The notes: generated by a model from the sequence alone, not told the origin. 45,604 nt of DNA from Snodgrassella alvi (GCF_002777855.1 NZ_MEIK01000030.1:1-45604); one strand, 5' to 3'; numbered from the stretch's first letter, positions 1-9,698 are shown. Translations and numbers: made by a program.

Positions 1-569
1 GTAGTATCCATGTTCAGAATACTAAAGATGCCGGTTCAATCACCGGTAATATCAATAATGGTGGTTCCGGTAGCATTACTTTAGATAATGAAGGTAATTC
101 CAGCAGTAATCAGATTAACAATACCGATACCGGTTTGATTACTATCAATAATAAAGACACTGGTGTAATTGATAGTGCGATTAGTAACTCTTCCACCGGT
201 GCTATTAAGATTGTTAATGATAATGTTCTGGGCGGCACCATTACGAATACTGGTGATGCGAACACTACTGCTGCTAATAATATTGATATTACCAATAACA
301 AAAATCTTACTGGTACGGTTATTAATAATGGCAAAGGTAGTATCCATGTTCAGAATACTAAAGATGCCGGTTCAATCACCGGTAATATCAATAATGGTGG
401 TTCCGGTAGCATTACTTTAGATAATGAAGGTAATTCCAGCAGTAATCAGATTAACAATAACGGTACCGGTTCGATTACTATCAATAATAAAGAAACTGGT
501 GTAATTGATAGTGCGATTAGTAACTCTTCCACCGGTGCTATTAAGATTGTTAATAAATTCTGCGGATAA
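1..569 (+). pseudogene. 5' portion of a frameshifted autotransporter gene (passenger repeats, start lies outside the window)
   Basis: The reading frame is open from base 3 to the TAA at 567-569 and encodes Asn/Gly/Thr-rich beta-helix repeats, for example GSITLDNEGN and GAIKIVNDNVLGGTITNTG. The true start lies upstream of the window. The frame ends because a 10-bp insertion (AAATTCTGCG, 555-564) interrupts a repeat unit that is otherwise unbroken in the other copies. After the insertion the same protein continues in another frame (next entry). Removing the 10 bp restores one continuous passenger. It could be a real inactivating mutation, a phase-variable state, or an assembly error in near-identical repeats; the sequence alone cannot decide. 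I treat it as the same gene as the following ORF. Confidence 0.7.
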
Positions 570-1236
570 TGTTCTGGGCGGCACCATTACGAATACTGGT
601 GATGCGAACACTACTGCTGCTAATAATATTGATATTACCAATAACAAAAATCTTACTGGTACGGTTATTAATAATGGCAAAGGTAGTATCCATGTTCAGA
701 ATACTAAAGATGCCGGTTCAATCACCGGTAATATCAATAATGGTGGTTCCGGTAGCATTACTTTAGATAATGAAGGTAATTCCAGCAGTAATCAGATTAA
801 CAATAACGGTACCGGTTCGATTACTATCAATAATAAAGAAACTGGTGTAATTGATAGTGCGATTAGTAACTCTTCCACCGGTGCTATTAAGATTGTTAAT
901 GATAATGTTCTGGGCGGCACCATTACGAATACTGGTGATGCGAACACTACTGCTGCTAATAATATTGATATTACCAATAACAAAAATCTTACTGGTACGG
1001 TTATTAATAATGGCAAAGGTAGTATCCATGTTCAGAATACTAAAGATGCCGGTTCAATCACCGGTAATATCAATAATGGTGGTTCCGGTAGCATTACTTT
1101 AGATAATGAAGGTAATTCCAGCAGTAATCAGATTAACAATAACGGTACCGGTTCGATTACTATCAATAATAAAGAAACTGGTGAGCTTGGTAGTGCGATT
1201 AGTAACTCTTCCACCGGTGCTATTAAGATTGTTAAT
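1..1236 (+). repeat. 336-bp tandem repeats in the autotransporter passenger
   Basis: Units begin at 1, 337, 683 and 1019. The spacing is 336 bp (112 codons) except for the second unit, which is 346 bp because of the 10-bp insertion at 555-564. Units are nearly identical at DNA level. The first differs by a few bases (near 121-170) and the fourth diverges after about 1184. The period is a multiple of three, so gain or loss of whole units keeps the frame. Near-identity points to recent expansion or gene conversion. The left end of the array is outside the window. Confidence 0.95.
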
Positions 1237-3693
1237 AACAATATCTTAAGCGGATCCATTACGAATACTGGGGCTAAAGGGCTTTCTGATACTAATAATA
1301 TTAATATTATTAATAACAGAAAAATTACCGGTAATATCACTAACCAAGGAACGGGTAGTATTGAGGTTACCAATAGTACTGATGGTGAGCTAGATGGTGA
1401 TATCTCTAATGAAAGTTCCGGAATGATTTCTCTGATAAACAACGGAAATATTGATAACAAAGCTACAGGAGTCAGCAGCAGTACCGGAAAAATTAACAAT
1501 TTGAATAACGGCACTTTAAAGATTACCAATAACAATACTATGAGCAGAGCATTTGATAATAATGGTACCGGTACGCTTATAGTAGAAAATAATGGTCAAA
1601 TGAATGGAAATAAGATTACTAACAATGATGAAGGTACTATAGAAATTCATAATAATCTGAAGGGTCATCTTGATAGCGAAATTACGAATAACAAAAAAGG
1701 TAATATCCAAATTACAAACGATGATGTTTTGGGTGGTTTAATAGCTAATTTGGGTGAACGCAAAGGATCAGATGAAAATAATATTGAGATTATCAATAGA
1801 AAGACACTTACAAGTACTATCCGTAACGATGCTTCAGGGGCAATCAAAATCACCAATGAAAGCTTAGGTAATCTCAGCAGTAATATTATTAATAACCGCT
1901 CTGGTAAGATCAGTTTTATCAACCAGGGGGTAAGCTCTCCTGCACAGATTACCAACTCTGGAACTGGTGAAGTTTCGGTCATCAATAACCATATACTTCG
2001 AACAGATGTAACTAATGATGTAGCTAGTTCCGGTTTGATAACATTTAGTAACACAGCTGATTTTGAGGGTAATCTTGTCAATGCCAATTCTGGATCAATT
2101 ATAGGCGTAAACACTGGAAACTTTACCGGTACCACCAGTAATTCAGGTTTCGCCAAAAACGGAAAAATTGATCTTGATAATCAGGGTATTTGGACAAATA
2201 CCGGCAATTCTGTGCTAACCAATCTGACAAACAGCAAAGGAACGATTAAATTTCCAGAGATTCCTTCAGTAAATGCTGCTGATAAAGATAAATACCATAG
2301 CATAACAGTAAAAGGTGACTATACGGGTGGTGGTCAGATGTACGTTAATACGTTCTGGAATAAGGATGGCACCACTTACAGTGACCGTGTAGACATTGCT
2401 GGAAATGTAATCGGGAATAAACCGACAACTGTACATACAGCCAATAAAAATGGAATCTATGGTGATGTAACGCAGAAAGAAATACCTATCCATTCTGCTG
2501 TCGTTGTACACGTAGACGGACAAACAACAGGAAGTGACTTTACAGGTAAAGCTCCAACTACAAATGCCGGTGAAGCACAGCTTGAAAAAATCAACACCAC
2601 TCGTGCGGATGGCTCAGCAGGAACAGATTATGCATGGACTTTAAAAGCTAAGGGCAAAACTGGTCCAGACAAACCCAATCCACCTGAAGTACCCATTTAT
2701 GCAGAACCGGTATCAGGCTATGTACAAATGCCTACAGCAGATATGGAACTAGGCTTTACCACGATCGGTACATTGCATGAACGTCGTAGTGAAAATCAGA
2801 CTTACAATATCAACGGTACCAATAATACGGCTCTAGGTGAAGACCAACAGCAAACATGGGCCAGAGTAGTTGTAAAACATCTGGATAAAGATGGTAAGAA
2901 ACGTTTGGATACTGCCGGAAATCAGTCTGTTCTTCAAATTGGTCACGATTTTATATTGGATGAAAACGATAAAAATGGTACACGCCGACATGTAGGTGGC
3001 TATGTAGCTTATGGTCATAATGAAAATGACTTCCGAGATCAATATCGCTCAGAAAACGGTAGAGTTGTAGATGACCACTACAATGGTAAAGGCCGTACGG
3101 ATGCAGTAAGTGTTGGTGGCTATGGTACATTCTACGGTATTAATGGTGGCTATGTAGATCTTGTAGGCCAGGTAACTTATCTACGTAATAAATATAGTGC
3201 ACGCTCTAATGAATCCGAGCATCAAAATGGCTGGGGTGCAGCATTATCCGCTGAAACTGGAAAATCTTTCATTGTTTACGGTAACAACTGGTTTATCGAA
3301 CCACAGGCTCAGTTGGTTTATCAGTATTTGTCTCTGGATGATTTTAATGACCGTATTCGCCATGTTGATCAGCACGACCCATCTGCATTGCGCGGTCGTG
3401 TAGGTATGCGCTTTGGCTATAACGGTGATGTAACGGATAATTTACCACCTTCATCATTCTATGGCGTTGCGAATATCTGGCATGATTTTGTTAATCCAAA
3501 ATCTGTTGATATTGGCCGCGATAGCTTGAAAGAAGAATATGCTAAAACCTGGGGAGAGCTCGGTTTGGGTATTCAACTGCCAATTACCAAACAGAGTGAT
3601 TTTTACGGAGATGTACGTTACGAGAAAAACTTTGGTAGCGACAAACGTAAAGGTTTAAAGGGCACAATGGGTTATAAATATACTTGGTTATAA
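505..3693 (+). CDS. Pertactin/AIDA-type autotransporter, passenger repeats plus C-terminal beta-barrel (3' part of the frameshifted gene)
   Basis: This frame holds the rest of the type Va autotransporter. The genuine coding frame resumes at about base 565; the codons from the TTG at 505 up to there are a shadow of the repeats, so 505 is not a true start. The passenger first carries near-identical 112-residue units, each made of five rungs of 22, 22, 22, 27 and 19 residues. It then continues as more diverged Asn-rich rungs to about base 2250, as expected for a right-handed beta-helix. A Pro-rich linker (KPNPPEVPIYAEP, near base 2680) precedes a barrel of roughly 300 residues ending in GYKYTWL. 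The barrel would insert in the outer membrane and display the passenger, probably for adhesion or host and cell contact; that role is inferred. A strong terminator follows at 3739-3776. Confidence 0.8.
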   Translation: MIVRLVTLPPVLLRLLINSADNVLGGTITNTGDANTTAANNIDITNNKNLTGTVINNGKGSIHVQNTKDAGSITGNINNGGSGSITLDNEGNSSSNQINNNGTGSITINNKETGVIDSAISNSSTGAIKIVNDNVLGGTITNTGDANTTAANNIDITNNKNLTGTVINNGKGSIHVQNTKDAGSITGNINNGGSGSITLDNEGNSSSNQINNNGTGSITINNKETGELGSAISNSSTGAIKIVNNNILSGSITNTGAKGLSDTNNINIINNRKITGNITNQGTGSIEVTNSTDGELDGDISNESSGMISLINNGNIDNKATGVSSSTGKINNLNNGTLKITNNNTMSRAFDNNGTGTLIVENNGQMNGNKITNNDEGTIEIHNNLKGHLDSEITNNKKGNIQITNDDVLGGLIANLGERKGSDENNIEIINRKTLTSTIRNDASGAIKITNESLGNLSSNIINNRSGKISFINQGVSSPAQITNSGTGEVSVINNHILRTDVTNDVASSGLITFSNTADFEGNLVNANSGSIIGVNTGNFTGTTSNSGFAKNGKIDLDNQGIWTNTGNSVLTNLTNSKGTIKFPEIPSVNAADKDKYHSITVKGDYTGGGQMYVNTFWNKDGTTYSDRVDIAGNVIGNKPTTVHTANKNGIYGDVTQKEIPIHSAVVVHVDGQTTGSDFTGKAPTTNAGEAQLEKINTTRADGSAGTDYAWTLKAKGKTGPDKPNPPEVPIYAEPVSGYVQMPTADMELGFTTIGTLHERRSENQTYNINGTNNTALGEDQQQTWARVVVKHLDKDGKKRLDTAGNQSVLQIGHDFILDENDKNGTRRHVGGYVAYGHNENDFRDQYRSENGRVVDDHYNGKGRTDAVSVGGYGTFYGINGGYVDLVGQVTYLRNKYSARSNESEHQNGWGAALSAETGKSFIVYGNNWFIEPQAQLVYQYLSLDDFNDRIRHVDQHDPSALRGRVGMRFGYNGDVTDNLPPSSFYGVANIWHDFVNPKSVDIGRDSLKEEYAKTWGELGLGIQLPITKQSDFYGDVRYEKNFGSDKRKGLKGTMGYKYTWL

Positions 3694-3738
3694 ACCTGTA
3701 ATTGCAAAATTGACAGTATGATGCAATAAGAGGTTCGC

Positions 3739-3776
3739 AACAGGACAAAACTGCAAAAGGTTTTGTCCTGTTTTTT
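3739..3776 (+). terminator. Rho-independent terminator of the autotransporter
   Basis: A perfect 13-bp stem (AACAGGACAAAAC at 3739-3751 with its complement at 3760-3772) has an 8-nt loop and runs into six T residues. It lies 45 bp after the autotransporter stop. Confidence 0.92.
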
Positions 3777-3806
3777 AATTTCAGAAAAAAATTTTGGCAG
3801 AATAGC

Positions 3807-3837
3807 TTGACCTTACCTACACGTAAAGGTTTAAGCT
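3807..3837 (+). promoter_or_regulatory. MerR/CueR-type promoter for cueO
   Basis: A TTGACC -35 element (3807-3812) and a TAAGCT -10 element (3832-3837) are separated by 19 bp, the overlong spacing typical of MerR-family activated promoters. The spacer carries the dyad ACCTT...AAGGT (3810-3814 and 3826-3830), matching the known CueR/ZntR operator layout. It sits directly upstream of a copper oxidase, so copper control by a CueR homologue is the natural reading. No cueR gene is in the window. Confidence 0.75.
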
Positions 3838-3861
3838 ATTTATTTTTATAGAGGAATTATC

Positions 3862-5409
3862 ATGAACAGACGTGATTTTCTCAAATATTCCACATTATTA
3901 GGAGCAGCAGCCGGCCTGCCATGGCCGGCTTTTGCCAAGGGAAATGCAGCCTTACCGAAGCTGATAATCCCGCCTTTGCTGGACACTGCCAAACAGACTA
4001 AAATTCAACTTACTGTACAGCAAGGTAAAAGCCAGTTTGGCAAAAATCTGATTACCACATGGGGGTACAATGGTGCTTTACTCGGGCCTGTAATTCGCTT
4101 GTACCGAGACAAACCTGTGCAGATTACAGTACATAACCGTCTTAACGAAGCCACTACAGTACACTGGCATGGTATGGAAATATCAGGTATCGCTGATGGT
4201 GGGCCACAAGCAAGCATTGAAGCCGGACAAACACGGCAAATCAACCTTACTTCAATACAACAGGCTGCAACCTGCTGGTATCATCCGCATCCGCATATGC
4301 ATTCTGGAAAACAAGTAGCCATGGGGCTGGCCGGTATGCTTTTGCTAGAAGATGCCAACAGCACCAGCTTGCCATTACCTAAAAACTGGGGAATAGATGA
4401 TATTCCGCTGATAATTCAGGATAAAAAATTTGATGAGAATGGGCAGATTGATTATGAGCTTAATGTACTCAGTGCTGCTGTGGGCTGGTTTGGCGATACT
4501 CTGCTGTGTAATGGGCAGCTGTATCCTCAACATTATGCGCCACGTGGCTGGCTACGACTGCGTCTGCTCAACGGCTGTAACGCCAGAAGCCTGAATCTGG
4601 CATGCAGTGATCACCGGCCGATGTATGTTATTGCCAGTGATGGAGGCTTTCTGCCTGAACCGGTAGCAGTGCAGAATCTGTACATGTTGCCGGCTGAACG
4701 TTTTGAAGTACTAATTGATACAAGCAATGGACAGGCATTTGACCTACTGACATTGCCAGTTAAGCAAATGGGAATGAATCTAGCTCCTTTTGATCATCCC
4801 TACCCAATTATCCAAATGGCCACCGTATCTACTCGGAACAACGCCACTTTGCCGGAACAGCTTAACAATAAGCTACCTGCCATCCCCTCTGTAGATATTC
4901 TAACTAATAGACAATTTAAATTGTCTATGGATTCACAGCTGGACACTCTTGGCATGAAGGCTTTACAGCAACTTTCCGGCGACTCATCCATGCATCACAT
5001 GCCAACAAACCACGGACAGATGGCTGTGATGCATCATAATATGCAGGCAAACATGACTGATTTAGATTTGATGCATGCAAATCGGATTAACGGCCAGACT
5101 TTTGATATCCACAAACCAGCCTTTAAAGCTAATAAAGGACAGTATGAATGCTGGGAAATATCCGGTGTAGGCGATATGATGCTACACCCCTTCCATATAC
5201 ACGGTACTCAATTCAGAATCTTAAGTGAAAACGGTAAAATTCCGCCAGCTCATCGTGCAGGGTGGAAAGATATAGTCAGTGTAGAAGGTGCTGTAAGCAA
5301 AGTATTGGTCAAATTCAACCACCCTGCTCCATCTAGTTTCCCCTACATGGCACATTGTCATATACTCGAACATGAGGATACTGGCATGATGCTAAGTTTT
5401 ACGGTATGA
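3862..5409 (+). CDS. cueO: Multicopper oxidase CueO (periplasmic cuprous oxidase)
   Basis: It oxidises toxic Cu(I) to Cu(II) in the periplasm, using oxygen and a four-copper centre. The N-terminus MNRRDFLK followed by a short hydrophobic stretch and AFA is a twin-arginine (Tat) signal. The four copper motifs are present: HWHG (101-104), HPHPHMH (141-147), HPFHIHG (442-448) and [13 protein letters not shown] (498-510). The last supplies the type 1 Cys499, His504 and axial Met509. A Met/His-rich insert (MHHMP...[12 protein letters not shown], about residues 374-400) is the hallmark of CueO and separates it from the cell-division protein SufI/FtsP. Length (515 aa) is normal. GAGGAAT precedes the ATG at a good distance. 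The MerR-type promoter at 3807-3837 predicts copper induction. It is a single-gene unit; no copper ATPase or chaperone is adjacent. Confidence 0.95.
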   Translation: MNRRDFLKYSTLLGAAAGLPWPAFAKGNAALPKLIIPPLLDTAKQTKIQLTVQQGKSQFGKNLITTWGYNGALLGPVIRLYRDKPVQITVHNRLNEATTVHWHGMEISGIADGGPQASIEAGQTRQINLTSIQQAATCWYHPHPHMHSGKQVAMGLAGMLLLEDANSTSLPLPKNWGIDDIPLIIQDKKFDENGQIDYELNVLSAAVGWFGDTLLCNGQLYPQHYAPRGWLRLRLLNGCNARSLNLACSDHRPMYVIASDGGFLPEPVAVQNLYMLPAERFEVLIDTSNGQAFDLLTLPVKQMGMNLAPFDHPYPIIQMATVSTRNNATLPEQLNNKLPAIPSVDILTNRQFKLSMDSQLDTLGMKALQQLSGDSSMHHMPTNHGQMAVMHHNMQANMTDLDLMHANRINGQTFDIHKPAFKANKGQYECWEISGVGDMMLHPFHIHGTQFRILSENGKIPPAHRAGWKDIVSVEGAVSKVLVKFNHPAPSSFPYMAHCHILEHEDTGMMLSFTV

Positions 5410-5620
5410 AGCAAATAATAAGTTCAAAAAATGGAACAATTTGTACTAGAGTAGAAACGAAAGAACACAGCTGATAAATATTATTATCATATCTTCGCTA
5501 CTCAGTTGCACATACGAGAATAGATTTATTACTGTTGCGATTTTTTCAAACAAGGTTTGTTGAATACTCTCGGATAGCTGCAGGCAATCCGAAACAATCT
5601 TTATTTGGCTAGAATAGAAA

Positions 5621-5651
5621 TATCCCTCAAAACAGCAAATTTTGAGGGATA
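5621..5651 (-). terminator. Terminator downstream of ahpF
   Basis: A perfect 12-bp inverted repeat (TATCCCTCAAAA at 5621-5632, complement at 5640-5651) has a 7-nt loop and starts 16 bp after the ahpF stop. On the minus strand it is followed by TTTCTATTCT, a modest U tract, so termination of ahpF transcripts is likely. The rest of 5410-5620 shows no gene. Confidence 0.75.
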
Positions 5652-5666
5652 AATAATAAAAAACAG

Positions 5667-7235
5667 TTATTGTGGTACACTGGTGCGAATTAGATAATCA
5701 AAAGCACTTAAGGCTGCTTTTGCCCCTTCACCGGCAGCAATAATAATTTGTTTATAAGGTACATTAGTACAATCACCGGCAGCAAAGACACCGGGTACAC
5801 TCGTTTTACCATAGCGGTCAATCGCAATTTCATGCATTGGTTCAGTTAACTCAACGGTACCCTGCAAAAAGCTGGTATTGGGCAGCAGACCAATCTGAAC
5901 AAAAATACCCTCTAAAGCTAGATGATGAGCAGTATTAGTAGTTCTGTCCTGATAATTCAAACCATTAACCTTACCTTCAGCACCAGTAACTTCAGTTGTC
6001 TGGGCATTTAAGATAACTTTTACATTGGGCAAACTGTTTAGTTTATGCTGCAAAACTTCATCTGCACGCATTTTATCGGAAAATTCGAGCAAATTGACGC
6101 TCTTCACCACACCAGCCAGATCAATGGCAGCTTCTACTCCAGAATTACCACCGCCTATTACAGCTACATCTTTACCCTTAAATAACGGGCCATCGCAATG
6201 CGGACAATAGGTAACACCTTTAGTTCGGTACTCCTGTTCACCCGGTACATTCATCGAACGCCAGTGAGCACCTGTAGAAAGAATTACTGTACGAGATTTC
6301 AGCACAGCACCACTTTCGGTATGTACTTCAATCAGGCCACCTTCAGTTTTAGCCGGTACCAGTGCACTGACTTTTTGCAGATTCATAATATCGACATCAT
6401 AACTGCGTACATGGCTTTCCAGATCACGAGCAAACCGTGGACCATCTGTTGTCAATACCGAAATATAATTTTCAATCTCAAGCGTATCCAGTACCTGCCC
6501 ACCAAAACGTTCTGCCACTATTCCTGTACGGATACCCTTACGTGCAGCATATACTCCAGCTGCTGCACCCGCTGGTCCGCCACCAACAATCAACACATCA
6601 AAGGGTGCCTTGGCATTCAATTCATCTACAACATCACTGGCGGCATTGCTATCCAGTTTAGCTACTATTTCAGCAAGCTCCATCCGCCCCTGACCAAAGG
6701 ATTCACCATTCAGAAAAACTGCCGGCACACCCATAATCTGTTTGGCTTCAATTTCATCCTGAAACAGAGCTCCGTCAATTGCTGTATGCGTGATATTCGG
6801 ATTAAGAATAGTCATCAGATTCAGCGCCTGAATTACATCCGGACAATTATGACATGTAATTGAATAATAGGTTTCAAAATGATAGTTGCCTTGCAGATTT
6901 TTAATCTGCTGCTGTAAAGATTCTGCTTCTTTAGAAGGATGTCCGCCTACCTGTAATAAGGCCAGCACCAGCGAACTAAACTCATGCCCCATCGGGTTAC
7001 CGGCGAATATCAGTCCGGTATGTGTACCCGGATTGGTAATTTCAAAACTGGGCTTACGTTCAGACTCACCATCAGTGCGTAAGGAAACTTTATCACTAAG
7101 TGCTTCTACCTCTTGTAACAGTGCCAGCATGTCGCGAGCACCTGCACTTTCATCCAGAGTTGCTATGATTTCAACCGGTCTGGTTACATATTCTAAATAA
7201 GCTTTTAATTGGCTTTTCAGGGTGTCGTCTAACAT
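5667..7235 (-). CDS. ahpF: Alkyl hydroperoxide reductase subunit F (AhpF)
   Basis: This NADH-dependent flavoprotein disulfide reductase regenerates the peroxiredoxin AhpC in the cytoplasm. The N-terminal double thioredoxin-fold domain carries CHNC (Cys128/Cys131). A Rossmann FAD-binding motif VGGGPAG lies near residues 217-223. The thioredoxin-reductase-like active site is CPHC (Cys344/Cys347), followed by the NAD-binding motif VIGGGNSG. The C-terminal FAD motif GVFAAGDCT is present. At 522 aa it is full length. GGAG lies 7 nt before the ATG. It is downstream of ahpC on the same strand with 150 bp between them, and a hairpin in that gap (7306-7333) may lower ahpF expression relative to ahpC. 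Confidence 0.97.
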   Translation of the reverse strand: MLDDTLKSQLKAYLEYVTRPVEIIATLDESAGARDMLALLQEVEALSDKVSLRTDGESERKPSFEITNPGTHTGLIFAGNPMGHEFSSLVLALLQVGGHPSKEAESLQQQIKNLQGNYHFETYYSITCHNCPDVIQALNLMTILNPNITHTAIDGALFQDEIEAKQIMGVPAVFLNGESFGQGRMELAEIVAKLDSNAASDVVDELNAKAPFDVLIVGGGPAGAAAGVYAARKGIRTGIVAERFGGQVLDTLEIENYISVLTTDGPRFARDLESHVRSYDVDIMNLQKVSALVPAKTEGGLIEVHTESGAVLKSRTVILSTGAHWRSMNVPGEQEYRTKGVTYCPHCDGPLFKGKDVAVIGGGNSGVEAAIDLAGVVKSVNLLEFSDKMRADEVLQHKLNSLPNVKVILNAQTTEVTGAEGKVNGLNYQDRTTNTAHHLALEGIFVQIGLLPNTSFLQGTVELTEPMHEIAIDRYGKTSVPGVFAAGDCTNVPYKQIIIAAGEGAKAALSAFDYLIRTSVPQ

Positions 7236-7305
7236 ATTACTGCTCCATTACATTAAAAATAACAATCGATATTCTATTTTTGATAGCCTGTATATTTATT
7301 TTACT

Positions 7306-7333
7306 AAAAAGCCCAGATACCGCAGCCGGTATC
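7306..7333 (-). terminator. Intercistronic hairpin/terminator between ahpC and ahpF
   Basis: On the minus strand a perfect 7-bp stem GATACCG/CGGTATC (7316-7333, 4-nt loop) is followed after TGGGC by five T residues (7306-7310). It lies about 50 bp after the ahpC stop and 70 bp before ahpF. The likely effect is partial termination, giving more AhpC than AhpF, as the enzyme pair needs. Confidence 0.65.
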
Positions 7334-7385
7334 CGGACTGAATGGCTGCTAATTAACAGCAGATAAGATGTGTGTGTTTAAGTGC

Positions 7386-7952
7386 TTAAATTTTACCAAC
7401 CAGTTCCAAAGAAGGAGCCAGTGTTTTATCGCCTTCTTTCCATTTAGCTGGACATACTTCACCCGGATGAGATGCTACATACTGGGCAGCTTTAACTTTA
7501 CGTACCAAATCAGATGCTTCACGTCCGATACCTTCAGCAGTTACTTCCACACTCTGAATGATACCTTGAGGGTCTACCAAGAAAGTAGCACGGTCAGCAG
7601 AACCTTGACCTTCGCGCATTACACCAAAATTAGTAGCCAGCGTACCATTACGGTCGCCCAGCATAAAATATTTGATTTTTGCAATGGTATCAGAAGTATC
7701 ATGCCAAGCTTTATGAGTGAAATGTGTATCGGTAGATACAGAGTAAACTTCCACACCCATTTTTTGCAATTCATCATAATGATCAGCTAGATCACCTAAT
7801 TCAGTCGGGCAAACAAAAGTAAAGTCAGCTGGGTAGAAAAAGAAAACAGACCATTTACCTTTCACATCAGCATCACTGATATCAACAAATTTACCGTTAT
7901 GAAAAGCTGTGGTATTAAAAGGTTTAATTTCGGTATTTACATTAGCAACCAT
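7386..7952 (-). CDS. ahpC: Alkyl hydroperoxide reductase subunit C (2-Cys peroxiredoxin)
   Basis: This typical 2-Cys peroxiredoxin reduces H2O2, organic peroxides and peroxynitrite and is recycled by AhpF. The peroxidatic Cys48 is in DFTFVCPTE and the resolving Cys167 is in GEVCPAKW. The ATG at 7952 ([12 protein letters not shown]) is chosen because AAGGAGATA lies just upstream; the open frame extends 17 codons further but without support. The 188-aa length is standard for bacterial AhpC1. It is the first gene of the ahpC-ahpF unit. The long AT-rich region upstream (7953-8343) contains a perfect 22-bp palindrome that may be an operator. Confidence 0.97.
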   Translation of the reverse strand: MVANVNTEIKPFNTTAFHNGKFVDISDADVKGKWSVFFFYPADFTFVCPTELGDLADHYDELQKMGVEVYSVSTDTHFTHKAWHDTSDTIAKIKYFMLGDRNGTLATNFGVMREGQGSADRATFLVDPQGIIQSVEVTAEGIGREASDLVRKVKAAQYVASHPGEVCPAKWKEGDKTLAPSLELVGKI

Positions 7953-8343
7953 AAGTATCTCCTTAAAAAAGGTTGAATTAATTAATGAACGTATAGTACA
8001 CAAAATTCTTTAATAAATATAATCAAATGATTTTATGTAAGCGATAGTTTTTTTTATTTATAAAAATCAAATATTTGATTTTTTAACACCTGATAATTTT
8101 TAAAAAGCATTGAGAAAATCATTATTTAATCCATTCTACTAAGCAGATAATGAAAACTGAAACTAAGATGACTTTTGAAATCATTGTTTCTCTGAGTATT
8201 TCATTCACAATTAAAACCAGACTATAATAATTAAATCAAGCCTATATATTTGATTACATATTGAAATCTAAGTTTTGATTTCTATTATTACGGGACAAAT
8301 TTGACTGTACATCCTAACCAGTAATATGCAGGGGCTGAAACCT
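7953..8343. other. Divergent intergenic region ahpC / DUF2238 gene
   Basis: This is 391 bp of very AT-rich DNA between divergently transcribed genes. It holds the ahpC ribosome binding site (7956-7964, minus strand) and the palindrome at 8062-8083. I see no ORF or RNA gene. ATAG/CTAT-like tetramers occur near 8045 but do not form a convincing OxyR site. Confidence 0.6.
8062..8083. promoter_or_regulatory. Perfect 22-bp palindrome upstream of ahpC (candidate operator)
   Basis: AAAAATCAAAT is followed directly by its exact reverse complement. It lies 110 bp upstream of the ahpC ATG. A stem without a loop is unlikely to be a terminator, and both flanking genes start away from it, so a dimeric-regulator site is the simplest reading. 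The regulator is unknown. Confidence 0.4.
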
Positions 8344-8976
8344 ATGAAAAGTCATATTCTGCAATTAGCCTTATTCCTAGTAGTTTTAATATGGTCTGGC
8401 TATCAGCCACATGACTATCCCACTTGGGGGCTAGAAGTATTTCCGGCTTTGATAGGTGTTGCAATACTTATATGTACCTATTCCCGTTTCCGCTTCAGTA
8501 AATTGATGTACTGGGTCGTACTGATTCATGCATTAATTTTATTGATCGGGGGCCATTACACCTATGCACAAGAACCAGTATTTAATTACCTGCGCAGCTT
8601 GCTTGGCTGGTCACGAAATAATTACGATAAATTAGGCCATTTTTTTCAGGGTTTCTCGCCAGCCATTATCGCCAGCGAATTACTCTGGGGCTTGCACATC
8701 GTACGCCAACGTAGTTGGGTAATCTTTCTAAGTGGCTGTGTATGTATGGCTATCAGTGCCATTTATGAGCTATTCGAATGGATGGTAGCAGAAATCAGTA
8801 ATCAGGAAGCTGTCGCTTTTCTGGGTACACAAGGCGATGTATGGGATACTCAGAAAGATATGCTATGGTGTCTAATCGGCGCCAGCAGCATGCTGATTTA
8901 TCTCTACTTCAGTAAACGTCATTTACAGCCAGAGAACGAAGAAAAAACCTTCCACTCCATGTATCCAACTAAATAA
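8344..8976 (+). CDS. YjdF-like DUF2238 inner-membrane protein
   Basis: This is a polytopic membrane protein of 210 aa with about six hydrophobic segments. The family signatures are visible: NNYDKLGHFFQG, AIYELFEWM and GTQGDVWDTQKDM are the conserved polar motifs of DUF2238/YjdF proteins. The biochemical function of the family is not established. I chose the ATG at 8344 (MKSHILQLA) because AGGGG lies about 9 nt upstream; an ATG at 8326 would add six residues but has no ribosome binding site. It is divergent from ahpC and monocistronic. A weak hairpin (8988-9003) follows the stop. Confidence 0.85.
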   Translation: MKSHILQLALFLVVLIWSGYQPHDYPTWGLEVFPALIGVAILICTYSRFRFSKLMYWVVLIHALILLIGGHYTYAQEPVFNYLRSLLGWSRNNYDKLGHFFQGFSPAIIASELLWGLHIVRQRSWVIFLSGCVCMAISAIYELFEWMVAEISNQEAVAFLGTQGDVWDTQKDMLWCLIGASSMLIYLYFSKRHLQPENEEKTFHSMYPTK

Positions 8977-8987
8977 TGTTTATTTAT

Positions 8988-9003
8988 CCTAAAATAGTTT
9001 AGG
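8988..9003 (+). terminator. Weak hairpin after the DUF2238 gene
   Basis: CCTAAA/TTTAGG form a 6-bp stem with a 4-nt loop, followed by CTCTATTTTG. It is short and AT-rich, so a terminator role is tentative. Confidence 0.4.
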
Positions 9004-9056
9004 CTCTATTTTGTTCAGATAAGAGTACAGAAACAATATCTACTAATCAAAAAAAG

Positions 9057-9344
9057 TCAAATATTAACTGATGCACTTTTTTCCAGCTTGATTTTGATTT
9101 CTTTGATATCTTCTTCAAAAATCATAATCACACCCAGATAAGCCATACCAAACATCATCGCTGTGATAAATGAACTGGCTATAGCCATAACATTCATCCA
9201 CACCAAACCCAAAGCAAAAACGATAAAGCATAAAGCAAAAATTGCATTGAAATAAAATTTTACCCGTTTAAATTTTTGTTCTTTATGCGTCAGCTGTTCA
9301 CTTAAATCCTTACCAACTGCAGCAGATTCAGTAGTTTGGTTCAT
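9057..9344 (-). CDS. Small two-helix membrane protein of unknown function
   Basis: This is a 95-aa protein starting MNQTTESAAVGKDLSEQ. The ATG at 9344 is preceded by GGAG at about 9 nt; the frame extends 13 codons further upstream without a better start. A charged N-terminus (residues about 1-30, with KEQKFKRVKF) is followed by two hydrophobic segments (about 32-53 and 57-77) and a charged tail rich in Glu and Lys (EEDIKEIKIKLEKS) that may form a short helix. I do not recognise a family. Codon use and the ribosome binding site support a real gene. It faces the DUF2238 gene tail to tail. Confidence 0.6.
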   Translation of the reverse strand: MNQTTESAAVGKDLSEQLTHKEQKFKRVKFYFNAIFALCFIVFALGLVWMNVMAIASSFITAMMFGMAYLGVIMIFEEDIKEIKIKLEKSASVNI

Positions 9345-9698
9345 AAGTTCAAACTCCAGTACATGTAAAGCAGAGGAAATCAATTGTAAAATTTAATTAC
9401 TTAATGGTACTTATTCTAACCTATATTACTTTTACAATGAAGTATCATTCATTTAAATATGATTTTAAAAACAGGCAATAATATATATTTTACTTCCTCA
9501 TACTGATGATTAAAAATTGTAATAAAAACAGCCTACAAAAATACTAGTTGCTTGAAATAAAAATGTTTAGTATTAACTGATTTAATTATGATTGTAAAAA
9601 AATTTATTAAAAATAAATTTATCTGCGATTGCCTGGATATTTTTGAGTAATTGAAGTGTAATACTTGTTGTAAAAAAACATTGGAATATAAAAATCAA
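9345..9698. other. AT-rich intergenic region without recognised features
   Basis: These 354 bp lie between the start of the small membrane protein gene and the sspB terminator. Apart from a presumed promoter for the former gene I see no ORF, repeat or RNA gene. Confidence 0.5.

Noticed and set aside
763-1029. Open frames on the minus strand and in other frames of the autotransporter repeats
   Set aside because: They recur in each unit purely because the DNA repeats, have no ribosome binding site and lack any recognisable protein pattern.
1-1236. CRISPR-like regular repeats
   Set aside because: The 336-bp period is coding, in frame and fully contiguous without spacers; it is a protein repeat array.
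6198-6863. 221-codon plus-strand frame antisense to ahpF
   Set aside because: It lies wholly inside the strongly supported ahpF gene, and its composition (rich in Cys, His and Tyr) is typical of an antisense shadow.
7953-8003. Seventeen-codon N-terminal extension of ahpC
   Set aside because: The internal ATG at 7952 has an ideal AAGGAGA site and matches the normal AhpC start.
8040-8060. OxyR binding site upstream of ahpC
   Set aside because: Only one ATAG half-element is clear; the four tetramers at 7-bp spacing required for OxyR are not present.
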